Shown: positions 9,347-20,058, counted from the first letter of the stretch. The stretch: 64,000 nt of DNA from Sporosarcina sp. D27 (GCF_000586555.1 NZ_AZUC01000014.1:248001-312000); one strand, 5' to 3'. The notes: a model not told the origin generated them from the sequence alone. Program-made: numbers and translations.

Positions 9347-11659
9347 ATGGTGTTACGACATAATATACCGCTTCTTCCGCTTAGAGGCATTTTGATTTAT
9401 CCGACGATGACATTACATATAGATGTAGGTAGAGAACGTTCCGTTTTCGCAATCGAGCATGCGATTGCGAATAATAACTTAATTTTCCTCGCGACTCAAA
9501 TCGATTTAAAAGATGAAGATCCGCAACCAGAGGATTTGTATCATCTAGGTACGCTGGCTCTAGTAAAATCGATGACCCAGTTACCAAATGGTACTTACCG
9601 AGTACTGATTGAAGGAATTGAACGCGCAGAATGGACAGATTATGAAGAAGCGGATCTATATCCTGTCGTTACAGTGAATGGGTTCCCGGATTCAACGGAA
9701 GTGGACACAGAGTCTGAAGCGCTTATGCGAACCTTGCTTACCTACTTTAAGAAATATACGAAAATTTCGAAACGGATAACAGAAGATGCCTACCATTCCG
9801 TTGCTGATATAAGTGAACCTGGTCGTCTTGCGGATACGATTGCTTCTCATTTACCACTAAAAATTAGAGCCAAACAAGATATTTTGGAAATACGGAATAT
9901 TAATAATCGCCTTGAATGGCTCATTAGTCGTCTATTTAACGAGCAAGAAGTCATGGTCCTTGAACAGAAAATCAACGAGCGTGTTCGTGAAGCGATGGAA
10001 CGTACACAAAAAGAATTCTATTTACGTGAACAGATGAAGGCTATTCAAACTGAGCTTGGAGATAAGGACGGGAAAGGGTTAGAAGTAGAGGGATTGCGTG
10101 AACTAATTATCGAGTCAGGAATGCCCGAAGACGTGATGCAAACAGCAGAACGTGAATTGGATCGTTATGAAAAGATTCCTTCTGCTGCAGCGGAAAGTGG
10201 AATAATCCGCTCCTACATCGATTGGCTCGTTTCACTGCCATGGAAGGATGCTTCAAAGGATCAATTGGATCTACAGCGCTCTGAGAAAATTTTAGACCGA
10301 GATCACGAAGGATTGGATTCAGTGAAAGAACGGATTTTAGAGTACTTATCTGTACGTCAGTTAACACGTTCACTTCGCGGTCCGATTCTTTGTATCGAAG
10401 GTCCTCCAGGAGTCGGGAAGACTTCTCTTGCAAAATCGATAGCTGAATCATTAGATCGAAAGTTCGTCCGTATATCGCTAGGTGGCGTTCGTGATGAATC
10501 TGAAATTCGCGGTCACCGGAGAACGTACGTAGGTGCAATGCCAGGTCGAATCATTCAAGGAATGAAGAAAGCTGGCACTGTGAATCCAGTTTTTTTACTA
10601 GATGAAATCGATAAAATGTCTAATGATTTTAGAGGTGACCCTTCTTCTGCAATGTTGGAAGTTTTAGATCCTGAGCAAAATAGCACGTTTAGTGATCACT
10701 ACATAGAAGAGCCGTATGATCTATCCAATGTGTTGTTCATAGCAACTGCAAATGATTTGAGCGCAATTCCAGGGCCGCTGCGAGATCGAATGGAGATTAT
10801 TTCGATTGCTGGCTATACGGAGCTTGAAAAACAAGCCATTGCATCCAATCATCTGATTCCGAAACAACTGAAAGAACACGGGCTGACGAAGCAACAAGTG
10901 AAATTCCAACAGCCGGCTATCTTGGATATCGTTCGTTATTACACGCGAGAGGCAGGAGTACGGTCTCTGGAGCGTGAACTTGCACGCGTTTGCCGGAAGT
11001 CTGCTCGTTTAATTGCAAGTGGAAAAAAGAAGAGCGTGACGATTAGTTCGAAAACACTAGAGAACTTCCTAGGGAAAAAGAAATTTAGCCACGGACAAGC
11101 GGAAACAACGAACCAAATCGGGGTTGCAACGGGGCTTGCGTACACTGCTGTTGGTGGGGATACCTTGCAAATTGAAGTATCTCTCTCACCAGGTAAGGGT
11201 AAACTGCTTTTAACCGGAAAACTTGGCGATGTCATGAAAGAATCTGCACAAACGGCGCTTTCTTATGTCCGTTCAAAAGCGGAAAGTCTTGGTATTGATT
11301 CTTCGTTCTATGAAAAGAAGGATATTCATATACACGTGCCCCAGGGGGCTGTCCCAAAAGATGGTCCTTCAGCAGGTGTGACAATCGCAACAGCGTTAGT
11401 TTCAGCTTTGACTAACCGTCCTATCCATCGGGAAGTAGGGATGACTGGTGAAATTACGCTTAGAGGTCGCGTGTTGCCGATTGGTGGTCTGAAAGAAAAG
11501 ACATTGAGCGCACACCGTGCTGGATTACGTGTTATTATTTTACCGAAGGAAAACGAACGTGATATCGAAGACGTCCCTGAAGAGATTCGTCAAGAGCTAT
11601 CTTTTAAATTGGTTGACGACGCCGCAGAAGTATTGGCGATCGCATTGGAGGAGCAGTAA
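9347..11659 (+). CDS. lonA: ATP-dependent protease La (Lon)
   Basis: 770 residues, close to B. subtilis LonA. The N-terminal substrate-binding LAN domain begins at LPLLPLRG-type sequence ([13 protein letters not shown]). The AAA+ domain has Walker A GPPGVGKT near residue 352 and Walker [10 protein letters not shown] near 415. The C-terminal serine protease domain carries PKDGPSAG with catalytic Ser about 675, and the Lys of the Ser-Lys dyad about 43 residues later in [21 protein letters not shown] lies before the ATG. engB follows after two bases, so the two are co-transcribed. The lonB paralogue that lies between clpX and lonA in B. subtilis is absent here. Confidence 0.97.
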   Translation: MVLRHNIPLLPLRGILIYPTMTLHIDVGRERSVFAIEHAIANNNLIFLATQIDLKDEDPQPEDLYHLGTLALVKSMTQLPNGTYRVLIEGIERAEWTDYEEADLYPVVTVNGFPDSTEVDTESEALMRTLLTYFKKYTKISKRITEDAYHSVADISEPGRLADTIASHLPLKIRAKQDILEIRNINNRLEWLISRLFNEQEVMVLEQKINERVREAMERTQKEFYLREQMKAIQTELGDKDGKGLEVEGLRELIIESGMPEDVMQTAERELDRYEKIPSAAAESGIIRSYIDWLVSLPWKDASKDQLDLQRSEKILDRDHEGLDSVKERILEYLSVRQLTRSLRGPILCIEGPPGVGKTSLAKSIAESLDRKFVRISLGGVRDESEIRGHRRTYVGAMPGRIIQGMKKAGTVNPVFLLDEIDKMSNDFRGDPSSAMLEVLDPEQNSTFSDHYIEEPYDLSNVLFIATANDLSAIPGPLRDRMEIISIAGYTELEKQAIASNHLIPKQLKEHGLTKQQVKFQQPAILDIVRYYTREAGVRSLERELARVCRKSARLIASGKKKSVTISSKTLENFLGKKKFSHGQAETTNQIGVATGLAYTAVGGDTLQIEVSLSPGKGKLLLTGKLGDVMKESAQTALSYVRSKAESLGIDSSFYEKKDIHIHVPQGAVPKDGPSAGVTIATALVSALTNRPIHREVGMTGEITLRGRVLPIGGLKEKTLSAHRAGLRVIILPKENERDIEDVPEEIRQELSFKLVDDAAEVLAIALEEQ

Positions 11660-11661
11660 AT

Positions 11662-12243
11662 ATGAAAGTGCATAACGTTGAAATGGTAATGAGTGCTGTA
11701 AGACCGGAACAATATCCGGATGATGGCTTTCCTGAATTTGCACTTGCAGGACGTTCAAACGTTGGAAAGTCATCGTTTATCAATAAGATGTTGGGTCGCA
11801 AAAATATTGCAAGAACATCTTCAAAACCTGGGAAAACACAAACGCTGAATTTTTATAAGATTGAAGAGCAACTTTTCTTTGTTGACGTTCCTGGATATGG
11901 ATACGCACGCGTCTCAAAAACAGAGAAAGAAAAATGGGGCGGAATGATCGAGCAATATTTAACGGGGCGCGAACCTCTAGTTGCTGCGATTCAAATCGTG
12001 GACATACGTCATGCACCGTCCGCAGATGACATCAACATGTACAATTTCTTTGTCCATTACAATATCCCGACAATCGTTATCGCGACGAAAGCGGATAAGA
12101 TTCCAAAGGGGAAATGGGACAAACACAAAAAAATTGTACGAGAAACTTTGAATATGCTCGGAGACGATCCATTGTTCGTCTTTTCATCTGAAAAAGGAAT
12201 CGGCGTAGATGCTGTTTGGGCTGAAATTGAAAGCAGAATGTAA
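11662..12243 (+). CDS. engB: Ribosome biogenesis GTPase EngB/YsxC
   Basis: 193 residues, full length for YsxC/EngB. G1 is [10 protein letters not shown] (about 31-40), switch region [17 protein letters not shown]3 DVPGYG (about 75-80) and G4 TKAD (about 142-145). It is an essential TRAFAC GTPase acting late in 50S subunit assembly. The start ATG lies two bases after the lonA stop, with GGAGGAG inside the lonA tail as RBS, the same arrangement as in B. subtilis lonA-ysxC. Confidence 0.96.
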   Translation: MKVHNVEMVMSAVRPEQYPDDGFPEFALAGRSNVGKSSFINKMLGRKNIARTSSKPGKTQTLNFYKIEEQLFFVDVPGYGYARVSKTEKEKWGGMIEQYLTGREPLVAAIQIVDIRHAPSADDINMYNFFVHYNIPTIVIATKADKIPKGKWDKHKKIVRETLNMLGDDPLFVFSSEKGIGVDAVWAEIESRM

Positions 12244-12269
12244 CAGATTTTAAATTTAAGCTGTATAGT

Positions 12270-12306
12270 AGAAGCAGAGGATCTAGTTATTTCTCTGCTT
12301 CTTGTT
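12270..12306 (+). terminator. Terminator after engB
   Basis: AGAAGCAGAG / CTCTGCTTCT stem (12270-12279, 12293-12302) with a 13-base loop and only a weak T-run. Confidence 0.6.
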
Positions 12307-12378
12307 ATGCCCTTTTGAAAATGGGTAAAAGTGGCGATACACGCAGAACACACAAGTGGATTATTCAGCAGGATTACA

Positions 12379-12393
12379 TTATAATAATTATAA
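12379..12393. promoter_or_regulatory. PerR box upstream of the hem operon
   Basis: TTATAATAATTATAA matches the PerR operator consensus TTATAATNATTATAA at every position. In B. subtilis hemAXCDBL is a known PerR (peroxide stress repressor) target, and the site lies in the corresponding place, about 115 bases before hemA. A TATAAT inside it (12380-12385) could be the -10 of a promoter the repressor would block. Confidence 0.85.
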
Positions 12394-12440
12394 AGAGAGG
12401 CGATAATGCCTACTCGTTCATAGGTTGTTCATAAATAAAT

Positions 12441-12469
12441 GATTCACGTATTATAGGTTATGTTATACT
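12441..12469 (+). promoter_or_regulatory. Candidate hemA promoter
   Basis: GATTCA at 12441-12446, 17-base spacer, TATACT at 12464-12469. The -35 is poor. It lies downstream of the PerR box, which would then act as a block from upstream or on an alternative overlapping promoter. Confidence 0.45.
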
Positions 12470-12507
12470 TATGAGCAGGAAATAGACGCGAAAGGTGTGA
12501 GCACCTA

Positions 12508-13872
12508 GTGAAATTACTCGCTATTGGGGTCAATCACAGGACAGCGCCGGTAGAAATCAGAGAAAAGCTTTCGTTTAATGAAACTGATTTGCCGCACGCT
12601 ATGGAAACTCTACAATCAACCAAGAGTATATTGGAAAATATTATCGTCTCGACGTGTAACCGGACTGAAATCTACGCGGTCGTTGACCAGCTTCACACAG
12701 GACGCTATTATTTGAAAAACTTTTTGACGGAGTGGTTCGACCTTCCGTTAGAATCGTTTACTAATCACTTGATTATTAAAGAAGAAGACGAAGCGATTGA
12801 GCACTTGATGTCGGTAGCGTCAGGAATCGATTCTATGGTGCTTGGCGAAACCCAAATCTTAGGTCAAGTGAGAACGAGCTTTTTAATGGCTCAAGAAATC
12901 GGTACAACAGGTACGATTTTCAATGAGTTGTTTAAACAAGCCATTACTGTTGCGAAACGTGCGCATGCTGAGACAGCTATAGGAGAAAATGCAGTTTCGG
13001 TATCGTATGCTGCCGTAGAATTAGGGAAAAAGATATTCGGTTCTTTGAAGCACAAGCATATCGCGATTTTAGGTGCTGGTGAAATGGGAGAATTGACGAT
13101 CAAAAACTTGCAAGGTAGCGGTGTCGGTAAAATCACTGTTCTTAATCGGACTTTTTCAAAAGCGGAAGAATTAGCAGAGCAATTTGAAGGAAACGCGAAG
13201 TCACTTAAAGAATTACAATGTACCCTTCTAGATGTGGATATTTTGATAAGCAGTACAGGGGCAAAGGATTATGTCATTGACTATGAGCTGATGCAGTTTG
13301 TAGAACGATTACGGAAAGGCCGTCCGCTTTTCCTGGTCGACATCGCCGTCCCACGCGATATGGATCCACGTATTGGAGATCTACCAAATATGTTCTTGTA
13401 TGACATTGACGATATGCAAGGCATTGTTGAAGCAAACTTAGCTCAACGTAAAGAGGCTGCTGAGGAAATCCGATCAATCATTCATGGCGAGGTAGTCATG
13501 TTTAAAGAATGGGTTGCAACGCTTGGTGTAGTTCCTGTGATTACGGCATTGCGTAAAAAAGCACTTACAATTCAAGAAGAAACAATGGCCAGTATTGAAA
13601 ACAAAATGCCGGACCTAACAGACCGTGAGAAAAAAGTGTTGAGTAAACATACAAAATCGATTATTAACCAATTGTTGAAGGAACCGATTTTACAGGCAAA
13701 AGAATTTGCTACGGATTCCAAATCGACAGAAAAACTAGAGTTGTTTCAATCGATTTTTGGTATTGAAGAAGAAGTTGAACGAGAAAAAAATCTTCAGGTA
13801 CAACAGCAAAAAGCGGAACAGGGAGCCGGAGCTTCCCAAACGGCCGGTTTGCAACCTGATTTGACATATTGA
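12508..13872 (+). CDS. hemA: Glutamyl-tRNA reductase
   Basis: 454 residues from a GTG start. It reduces glutamyl-tRNA(Glu) to glutamate-1-semialdehyde with NADPH, the first committed step of C5 heme synthesis. The catalytic cysteine is C50 in VSTCNRTE. The N-terminal [15 protein letters not shown] is the family signature; the NADPH-binding Rossmann loop is seen in [10 protein letters not shown] (about 191-200), and the C-terminal helical dimerisation domain follows. The last about 25 residues are a Gln/Ala/Gly-rich tail of low conservation. First gene of hemAXCDBL; upstream lies an exact PerR box. Confidence 0.97.
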   Translation: MKLLAIGVNHRTAPVEIREKLSFNETDLPHAMETLQSTKSILENIIVSTCNRTEIYAVVDQLHTGRYYLKNFLTEWFDLPLESFTNHLIIKEEDEAIEHLMSVASGIDSMVLGETQILGQVRTSFLMAQEIGTTGTIFNELFKQAITVAKRAHAETAIGENAVSVSYAAVELGKKIFGSLKHKHIAILGAGEMGELTIKNLQGSGVGKITVLNRTFSKAEELAEQFEGNAKSLKELQCTLLDVDILISSTGAKDYVIDYELMQFVERLRKGRPLFLVDIAVPRDMDPRIGDLPNMFLYDIDDMQGIVEANLAQRKEAAEEIRSIIHGEVVMFKEWVATLGVVPVITALRKKALTIQEETMASIENKMPDLTDREKKVLSKHTKSIINQLLKEPILQAKEFATDSKSTEKLELFQSIFGIEEEVEREKNLQVQQQKAEQGAGASQTAGLQPDLTY

Positions 13873-13960
13873 ATGTGTTCCAACAAGTCATTTCCCATCC
13901 CGCTTTTCTTAACGGTCGATGCGGAAGTGGCTTTTTTGACAGAAAGGCAGAGGTTAGCCT

Positions 13961-14791
13961 ATGGTTGAGTTGACGATGGCGCGGCTTCAGGAAGCAATGC
14001 TCATTCTGTACGCCGTCAGCCTGATTTTTTATTTTGTGGACTTTTTAAACAAAGATACACGTGCACAACGAAGCGCTTTTTGGCTGACTGTGATAGTTTT
14101 TGTTATGCAAACTGGTTTTTTGTTGCAAGCGTTCATCGTGACAAAGCATATACCCGTCTTGTCACTTTATGAAGGGGTCTATTTCTTTGCGTGGATACTC
14201 ATTGCATTGTCTCTTGGAATTCAACTCAAATATCGATCGAGCTATGCTGGATTCTTGTTGAATATCATTGCGTTTTGTTTTATGACCATTCATATTTTTG
14301 CTCCTACACAACTGGACAATTCTGGAGTGGGGGATTCTCTCGTTTCGGAACTGTTGTTCATCCATATTACATTTGCAATTCTCTCTTACGCCGCGTTTAC
14401 AATGGCATTTGTTTTCGCAATCCTGTATTTACTTGTTTATAATTTGTTGAAGAAGAAGAAATTTACATCGCAATTCAATCGGTTGCCCTCTTTACAACAT
14501 GCAATGACGGGCATGAAGGCAGCTATCTATACTGGAATACCTGTGCTTCTAGTGAGTTTGATTCTGGGCATTCAATGGGCGTATACGGCACTGTCCGATT
14601 GGACGCTATTCGACATTAAAATCGTCGGTTCTTTCTTGTTAATACTCGTTTACAGCGCATTGCTATTCTTCAATAGAAATGGGAAAGTCAAAGCTACCGA
14701 TTTTGCCTGGGCTACTATTTTTGCCTTTGTTTTGATCATCATTAATTTCTTTTTGGGCAGTAAACTTTCGCAATTCCATTTTTGGCTATAA
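13961..14791 (+). CDS. hemX: HemX, integral membrane cytochrome c assembly-family protein
   Basis: 276 residues with about eight membrane helices, a CcsA/CcmC-like protein. In B. subtilis HemX lowers the level of glutamyl-tRNA reductase (HemA) and sits in the same operon position. Conserved-looking histidine and tryptophan positions occur in loops (FIHITFAILSYAAF and GIQWAYTALSDW). The RBS is weak (AGAGG about 10 bases before the ATG at 13961); an in-frame ATG at 13976 is an alternative. The gap to hemA is 88 bases and has no convincing terminator. Confidence 0.92.
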   Translation: MVELTMARLQEAMLILYAVSLIFYFVDFLNKDTRAQRSAFWLTVIVFVMQTGFLLQAFIVTKHIPVLSLYEGVYFFAWILIALSLGIQLKYRSSYAGFLLNIIAFCFMTIHIFAPTQLDNSGVGDSLVSELLFIHITFAILSYAAFTMAFVFAILYLLVYNLLKKKKFTSQFNRLPSLQHAMTGMKAAIYTGIPVLLVSLILGIQWAYTALSDWTLFDIKIVGSFLLILVYSALLFFNRNGKVKATDFAWATIFAFVLIIINFFLGSKLSQFHFWL

Positions 14792-14850
14792 GGTAGAATA
14801 GTTCGTTATCCATCTAATACGTATCATTCACATAGGGAAGGAAGATTACA

Positions 14851-15783
14851 TTGAGAAAAATTATTGTCGGTTCACGGAGAAGTAAGCTTGCGTTAACACA
14901 AACGAATTGGTTCATCGATCAAATGAAAGCAGTTGGCGTTCCATTTGACTTTGAAGTGAAAGAAATCGTAACAAAAGGAGACCGCATAGTTGACGTACAG
15001 CTCTCTAAAGTTGGTGGTAAGGGGCTCTTCGTAAAAGAAATTCAACAAGCATTGTTCGACAAAGAAATCGACTTTGCCGTACATAGTATGAAAGATATGC
15101 CTTCCATTTTACCCGAAGGTTTGATGGTAGGGTGTATCCCGAAACGAGTCGATCCGCGTGATGCGTTTATCTCAAATGGTAACGTTTCTTTCAAAGATCT
15201 TCCTGCAGGGGCAGTAGTGGGTACATCTAGTTTACGTAGAAGTTCACAACTATTATTGCTGCGACCTGATCTTGAAATTAAATGGATTCGTGGCAACATC
15301 GATACCCGTTTAAAGAAAATGCAAGATGGTGAATACGATGCGATTATTCTCGCAGCATCTGGTCTTAAGCGTATGGGTTGGAGTGAGGACATTGTTACCG
15401 AATACATGAGCCTTGAAGATTGTATCCCAGCGGTTGGCCAAGGGGCGTTATCCATTGAGTGCCGCTCAGATGACGCAGAACTCCTTGCAGAACTCGCTAA
15501 GATGAACGACGAACAAACGTTTAAAGAAGTTGAAGCGGAGCGGACATTCCTACGTGAGATGGACGGGTCTTGTCAAGTTCCAATTGGTGGCTATGCACAA
15601 CAGAAGGCTGACGGAATTGAATTGACAGGGTTCATCGCATCACCAGATGGTTCAGAAGTGTACCGTCATACTGCAAAAGCTGAAACTCCTGTTGAAGCGG
15701 GTAAAATCGTTTCAGACATTTTGCGTAAAGAAGGGGCAGCAGAAGTCATTCAACGAGTGAAGGCTGAAATGGATGGTCAATAA
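14851..15783 (+). CDS. hemC: Porphobilinogen deaminase (hydroxymethylbilane synthase)
   Basis: 310 residues from a TTG start with AAGGAAG upstream. It condenses four porphobilinogens to hydroxymethylbilane. The dipyrromethane cofactor attaches to C241 in [10 protein letters not shown]. Family motifs GSRRSKLAL near the N-terminus, HSMKDMP (about 76-82) and [11 protein letters not shown] (about 127-137) are intact. Its 3' end overlaps hemD by 11 bases, indicating translational coupling. Confidence 0.97.
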   Translation: MRKIIVGSRRSKLALTQTNWFIDQMKAVGVPFDFEVKEIVTKGDRIVDVQLSKVGGKGLFVKEIQQALFDKEIDFAVHSMKDMPSILPEGLMVGCIPKRVDPRDAFISNGNVSFKDLPAGAVVGTSSLRRSSQLLLLRPDLEIKWIRGNIDTRLKKMQDGEYDAIILAASGLKRMGWSEDIVTEYMSLEDCIPAVGQGALSIECRSDDAELLAELAKMNDEQTFKEVEAERTFLREMDGSCQVPIGGYAQQKADGIELTGFIASPDGSEVYRHTAKAETPVEAGKIVSDILRKEGAAEVIQRVKAEMDGQ

Positions 15784-16531
15784 GAACCCATTAGCAGGAG
15801 AGACAGTAATTTTTACAAGTACTAAAAAATCAGATGAACCTTATGAGCTTGTGAAACAGCTTGGAGGCACTCCGGTTTCGTACCCTCTCATTCGTACGGA
15901 AGAACGGATATCTGCAAAGGATCATGAGCGATTGGTCCAAGCTCAGTCCTACGACTGGCTGATTTTTACTAGCCAAAGTGCTGTAGCTGCGTTTAAGCAA
16001 AAGCTTCAGCGTTTCGGACTGAACTCAAGTAATTTTCAACTTAAAGTTGCAGCTGTTGGGGATAAAACCGCTCATGCACTCGAACAGATTGGTTTTAGTG
16101 TGGATTTTATTCCTGATGTTTTCAGTGCAGATGTTTTCGTTCAGCAGTTCAACCCTCAAGGGGAATCGCTTCGCGCGCTATTTATCAAAGGTAATTTGGC
16201 GGGAACGCTCATTTCTACAGAGCTTTCGTTGACTGTTGATGAATGGACTGTATATGAAACGCTCCCTGAAATAACCTCAGCCGATCGAATCGTAGAATTA
16301 GTGAAAGATGAAGCGTCAGTTTCGATATTGTTTGCAAGCCCTTCAGCGGTCACTGTTTTCACAGAACGTGTGGCGCCTGAAATTGGGTGGACAGACTTTA
16401 CAATTGGCGCAATCGGACACATTACAGAGCGGGCGCTTCGTGAAGTAGGGGCGCCTGTCCATGCTATGCCTGAAACGTATACATTACCTGAACTCGTGCG
16501 AACACTTGCCGAGTCGAAAGGAAGGAACTAA
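15773..16531 (+). CDS. hemD: Uroporphyrinogen-III synthase
   Basis: 252 residues, usual length for HemD, a poorly conserved family. It cyclises hydroxymethylbilane with inversion of ring D. Visible family features are [15 protein letters not shown] (about 60-74), [10 protein letters not shown] (about 93-102) and the C-terminal half with [11 protein letters not shown] and [11 protein letters not shown]. The start overlaps hemC and it is followed three bases later by hemB. Assignment is helped by operon position. Confidence 0.94.
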   Translation: MVNKNPLAGETVIFTSTKKSDEPYELVKQLGGTPVSYPLIRTEERISAKDHERLVQAQSYDWLIFTSQSAVAAFKQKLQRFGLNSSNFQLKVAAVGDKTAHALEQIGFSVDFIPDVFSADVFVQQFNPQGESLRALFIKGNLAGTLISTELSLTVDEWTVYETLPEITSADRIVELVKDEASVSILFASPSAVTVFTERVAPEIGWTDFTIGAIGHITERALREVGAPVHAMPETYTLPELVRTLAESKGRN

Positions 16532-16534
16532 CTG

Positions 16535-17518
16535 ATGAACAACTTGAATTTCCGTCGGCACCGCCGACTTCGTAGCACTGCTGGAATGCGTGCAATGGTT
16601 CGCGAAACACAACTGCAAGCAACGGACTTCATTTATCCGATTTTCGTTATTGAAGGCGAGAATGTGAAAAACGAGATTCCTTCTATGCCGGGTATTTATC
16701 AGCATTCAATGGATCGACTCGCTGAAGAGTTAGACGAGGCAGTAGCATTAGGAATTCCATCTGTTATTTTCTTTGGAGTTGTTACCGAGAAAGATGCTGT
16801 TGGAAGTGGAGCTTACCATGACCACGGAATCATTCAAGAAGCAATCCGTTTGGCAAAACAGCGTCACCCCGAGCTTCTCGTAATTGCCGATACATGTCTG
16901 TGTGAATATACTGATCACGGACATTGTGGTGTTATCGAAGGGGAACGTGTACTGAATGATCCTTCTCTAGACTTACTCGTCAAGACAGCAGTGTCTCAAG
17001 CGAACGCGGGGGCAGACATCATTGCACCGTCTAATATGATGGATGGGTTTGTCGTTGCTATCCGTCAAGGGTTGGACGAAGCTGGTTTCGAAGAGATTCC
17101 AATAATGTCGTACGCAGTTAAATATGCATCTGCTTACTATGGTCCATTCCGTGATGCAGCAGATTCCACTCCTCAGTTTGGCGATCGTAAAGCGTACCAG
17201 ATGGATCCTGCAAACCGTATGGAAGCTTTGCGTGAAGCAGAATCCGATATTGCTGAAGGTGCCGACTTCTTAATTGTAAAACCTGCGTTGTCGTACTTGG
17301 ATATTTTACGCGATGTGAAAAATAATACATTACTACCGATGGTCGCGTACAACGTAAGTGGTGAGTATGCGATGGTGAAAGCTGCTTCCCTTAATGGCTG
17401 GGTGGATGAACAGCGTATCGTTCTCGAGACGTTGACAAGTATGAAACGTGCGGGTGCTGATCTAATTATGACATATCACGCAAAAGACGCCGCTCGTTGG
17501 TTGGAGGAGACGAAATGA
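16535..17518 (+). CDS. hemB: Porphobilinogen synthase (delta-aminolevulinate dehydratase)
   Basis: 327 residues. It joins two 5-aminolevulinates into porphobilinogen. The cysteine cluster [14 protein letters not shown] (about 119-132) marks the zinc-binding class. The two Schiff-base lysines are in [14 protein letters not shown] (about 196-209) and [11 protein letters not shown] (about 248-258). The RBS overlaps the hemD tail. The stop overlaps the hemL start (ATGA). Confidence 0.97.
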   Translation: MNNLNFRRHRRLRSTAGMRAMVRETQLQATDFIYPIFVIEGENVKNEIPSMPGIYQHSMDRLAEELDEAVALGIPSVIFFGVVTEKDAVGSGAYHDHGIIQEAIRLAKQRHPELLVIADTCLCEYTDHGHCGVIEGERVLNDPSLDLLVKTAVSQANAGADIIAPSNMMDGFVVAIRQGLDEAGFEEIPIMSYAVKYASAYYGPFRDAADSTPQFGDRKAYQMDPANRMEALREAESDIAEGADFLIVKPALSYLDILRDVKNNTLLPMVAYNVSGEYAMVKAASLNGWVDEQRIVLETLTSMKRAGADLIMTYHAKDAARWLEETK

Positions 17519-18804
17519 GAGACTATACAAAATCGAAGCAAGCATTTAGCAAAGCCGTAAACCTAATGCCTGGTGGCGTGAATTCGCCTGTACGTGCATT
17601 CAAATCGGTCAATATGGATCCGATTTTCATGGAAAGTGGAAAAGGTGCAATCATTACAGATATCGATGGCAATGAATACATCGATTATGTGTTGTCATGG
17701 GGTCCCCTGATTTTAGGACATGCTGAAGAAGGCGTCGTTTCAGCGATTCAACAAGCTGCCGTAAAGGGTTCCAGTTTCGGTGCCCCGACATTGCTTGAGA
17801 ATGAACTCGCTGAAATCGTCATTGACCGAGTACCATCAATTGAAATGGTTCGTATGGTGTCTTCTGGTACGGAAGCGACAATGAGTGTATTGCGTCTTGC
17901 GCGTGGGTACACGAAGCGTAATCTCATCTTGAAATTTGAAGGGTGCTACCACGGTCATGGTGATTCGTTGCTGATCAAAGCAGGGTCAGGCGTTGCGACA
18001 CTTGGTCTTCCGGATAGCCCAGGTGTACCTGAAGGAGTTGCGAAAAACACTATCACTGTTCCTTATAACGACTTGGAGAGTTTGAAAGTCGCATTCAAGG
18101 AGTATGGCGACGATCTCGCGGCTGTGATTGTGGAGCCGGTTGCAGGAAACATGGGCGTCGTTCCTCCGCAGCCAGGTTTCTTGGAAGCTTTGCGTAAGTT
18201 GACAGAAGAAAACGGTACGCTTCTAATTTTTGATGAAGTAATGACTGGTTTTCGTGTTGGCTACAATTGTGCACAGGGGCATTTCGGTATTACACCGGAC
18301 TTGACTTGCCTGGGTAAAGTAATCGGTGGAGGACTGCCAGTTGGTGCTTACGGTGGTAAACGTGAAATTATGGAGCACATTGCGCCTGCAGGTACGGTTT
18401 ATCAAGCAGGGACTCTGTCGGGGAACCCACTCGCAATGACTGCAGGAATTGAGACTCTAAAACGGTTGAACCCAGCATCTTATGAGCATTTCATGAAACT
18501 CGGGGATCAGCTTGAAAAAGGGTTCCGCGAAGCTGCGACTGCCAATGGAATTCCACACACGGTGAACCGTGCAGGATCGATGATCGGATTCTTCTTCACA
18601 AACGAAGATGTGATCGATTATGAATCTGCAAAGTCATCCGATTTAGCGCTATTTGCTGAGTACTACCGATTAATGGCTGCCGAAGGAATATTTTTACCAC
18701 CGTCACAGTTCGAGGGAATGTTCCTTTCGGCTGCCCATACAGAAGCTCATATTGCAAAAACAGTAGATGCTTTCCATAAAGTATTTAGTCAGTTAAAAAA
18801 ATAA
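17515..18804 (+). CDS. hemL: Glutamate-1-semialdehyde 2,1-aminomutase
   Basis: 429 residues, class-III aminotransferase fold. It converts glutamate-1-semialdehyde to 5-aminolevulinate. The PLP lysine is K268 in [27 protein letters not shown] near the N-terminus and [10 protein letters not shown] (about 236-245) are family motifs. The start is the ATG overlapping the hemB stop, with GGAGGAG at about 17502-17508; the upstream in-frame start at 17497 lies inside hemB without an RBS. Last gene of the heme operon; a strong terminator follows. Confidence 0.97.
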   Translation: MRDYTKSKQAFSKAVNLMPGGVNSPVRAFKSVNMDPIFMESGKGAIITDIDGNEYIDYVLSWGPLILGHAEEGVVSAIQQAAVKGSSFGAPTLLENELAEIVIDRVPSIEMVRMVSSGTEATMSVLRLARGYTKRNLILKFEGCYHGHGDSLLIKAGSGVATLGLPDSPGVPEGVAKNTITVPYNDLESLKVAFKEYGDDLAAVIVEPVAGNMGVVPPQPGFLEALRKLTEENGTLLIFDEVMTGFRVGYNCAQGHFGITPDLTCLGKVIGGGLPVGAYGGKREIMEHIAPAGTVYQAGTLSGNPLAMTAGIETLKRLNPASYEHFMKLGDQLEKGFREAATANGIPHTVNRAGSMIGFFFTNEDVIDYESAKSSDLALFAEYYRLMAAEGIFLPPSQFEGMFLSAAHTEAHIAKTVDAFHKVFSQLKK

Positions 18805-18810
18805 AACTTA

Positions 18811-18855
18811 AACAGCCTTTTCAAGAGTACATCTTTTGAAAGGCTGTTTTTCTTT
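18811..18855 (+). terminator. Terminator of the hem operon
   Basis: A 16-bp stem (18811-18826 with 18832-18847; AACAGCC...GGCTGTT ends) with a 5-base loop and a TTTTCTTTG tail. Confidence 0.9.
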
Positions 18856-18884
18856 GTCTTATGTTCTGATAATGGATGCTACAT

Positions 18885-18892
18885 CATATACT
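18885..18892 (+). promoter_or_regulatory. SigE-like -10 element before spoVID-like gene
   Basis: CATATACT resembles the SigE -10 (CATACAMT) and is identical to the -10 proposed for spoIVFA at 48057-48064. The -35 region at the right distance is poor, so this is tentative. Confidence 0.3.
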
Positions 18893-18919
18893 CTAACGAT
18901 AAAAGGAGGCGGCAGAACA

Positions 18920-19576
18920 ATGGAGCCAACACAGTGGACGTTAACGGAGACGTTTCAGTTTCCTGCAGAATACGGGAAAGCAGTTTCTGCACAAGAAGTG
19001 AAAGTGACCGCGGGATATACAGAGCATCAGACTGAAGATGCTGTTCGACTTTCTGGGATTTATCATGTAGCAGCGAATGTTGGATTTGACGGTGAAGGTA
19101 AAGAAGCAACTCTGGATTCAGATGCAATACTAATCGATGATGTGGACGTACAAGACCAATCCGGTTATTTCGAGTATGCTGTTCCGTTGCTTGTAGATTT
19201 ACCTACTAGCGCGGACGGACAACTTACAGCGACTGTAATCGATGCTTCTGCAACTGCAACAGATGATGGGAGCTTAGCCGTTATGTGGACTGTTGAGGCT
19301 AAGTTAGCAAATGTTGAAGCTGTAGCTCAAAATGTAGAGGGAGAGTTGACCAAAACTGCATTAGCGACTGATGAAACTGCGAAGGAATCCAAGCAGGAAG
19401 TTGCACAGGTAACTGAAGAAACGACTACAGCAGCTGTTACTCCGGATCTGGAAAGTTCACAAGTTGAAACCGTTACTGGTTATGTGGATGATAATGAAAT
19501 GCTCGCGTTCATTAATGATTTAGAAGATGATGTGACTGTGACGTCTTTCCGATTAAATGATGTTTTTGTGGAATAG
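18920..19576 (+). CDS. spoVID: SpoVID-like spore coat assembly protein without LysM
   Basis: 218 residues. In B. subtilis spoVID directly follows hemL and encodes a 575-residue coat-encasement protein with an N-terminal beta-rich domain and C-terminal LysM. The first about 125 residues here (LTETFQFPAEYGKAVSAQEV, later VRLSGIYHVAANVGFDGE) look like that N-terminal domain, with acidic, Thr/Glu/Ala-rich low-complexity sequence after it. The protein ends without any LysM motif. Start is the ATG at 18920 with AAAGGAGG at 18902-18909; the frame is open further upstream but overlaps the hem terminator. The assignment is from position plus limited resemblance. ysxE does not follow here. Confidence 0.7.
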   Translation: MEPTQWTLTETFQFPAEYGKAVSAQEVKVTAGYTEHQTEDAVRLSGIYHVAANVGFDGEGKEATLDSDAILIDDVDVQDQSGYFEYAVPLLVDLPTSADGQLTATVIDASATATDDGSLAVMWTVEAKLANVEAVAQNVEGELTKTALATDETAKESKQEVAQVTEETTTAAVTPDLESSQVETVTGYVDDNEMLAFINDLEDDVTVTSFRLNDVFVE

Positions 19577-19744
19577 GAAGCAACATCCACAAAGGATGCA
19601 GAAGAGTAAAAAGTCTCCTGTCGTTGGAATGATCAATAGTCGGATGAGCTGAAAACAAGAGATCGGAATAATGATCATTTTACCGTAAAATCGGCATTTT
19701 CTTAACCATGGCGGAAGCAAATAGGGGTTGTAGCCTCTTCTCAT
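19553..19744 (-). CDS. Small hydrophobic membrane protein, conserved-looking
   Basis: A 63-residue minus-strand ORF convergent with the spoVID-like gene (24-base overlap of the 3' ends). It has an RBS (AAAGGA about 8 bases before the ATG) and a protein-like plan: a basic, Pro/Tyr-containing N-terminus (MRRGYNPYLLPPWLRKCRFY) and two hydrophobic stretches (IIIPISCFQLIRLLIIP and DFLLFCILCGCCFLF) separated by a short turn. This is unlike the shadow ORFs elsewhere. Function unknown. It reads away from valS and could share the intergenic promoter region. Confidence 0.5.
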   Translation of the reverse strand: MRRGYNPYLLPPWLRKCRFYGKMIIIPISCFQLIRLLIIPTTGDFLLFCILCGCCFLFHKNII

Positions 19745-19767
19745 AACACCATCCTTTCACAGCGGGC

Positions 19768-19797
19768 TTGACGGGTACGCTATACATCCGGTAAACT
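19768..19797 (+). promoter_or_regulatory. Promoter of the valS T-box transcript
   Basis: TTGACG at 19768-19773 and TAAACT at 19792-19797 with an 18-base spacer. Transcription would begin at about 19804, just before stem I of the T-box. Confidence 0.5.
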
Positions 19798-19803
19798 ATT
19801 GGA

Positions 19804-20058
19804 AACAGTATAGTGATGCGTTTAGCGGGAGAGTAGATCGGTCGGCTTTTTTAGAGAGGGTCCGGATGGTGCAAGGACCTATTGTCGACAGTTTGAAAGT
19901 CACCCGTCAGCAGTTTTCGTGAACGTTTTTTACAACTAGCGAGAACCGGTTAGAAGCCGTTATTTCCATTGAGGCAACGTGCGAAATTTGTATGGTTGCG
20001 AATAAAGGTGGTACCGCGAACTGACTCCTTCGTCCTTTAACGACGAAGGGGTTTTTTG
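19804..20058 (+). ncRNA. T-box leader (valine, specifier GTC)
   Basis: The T-box core AAAGGTGGTACCGCG is at 20004-20018. The loop-E pair of stem I is seen as AGTA (19832-19835) and GAA (19895-19897); the sequence GAA-A-GTC-A places the specifier codon GTC (Val) at 19899-19901, matching the valS gene downstream. The distal loop GGATGGTG and GGTCC/GGACC helix are also present. It ends in an intrinsic terminator (CCTTCGTC/GACGAAGG plus T-run, 20027-20057). Uncharged tRNA-Val should favour antitermination. Confidence 0.92.
20027..20057 (+). terminator. T-box conditional terminator
   Basis: CCTTCGTC (20027-20034) pairs with GACGAAGG (20042-20049), followed by a run of six T. Its 5' arm would pair with the T-box element in the antiterminator. 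Confidence 0.85.

Noticed and set aside
10107-10538. 143-codon minus-strand ORF within lonA
   Set aside because: Antisense to a strongly conserved AAA+ region; no RBS or homologous features.
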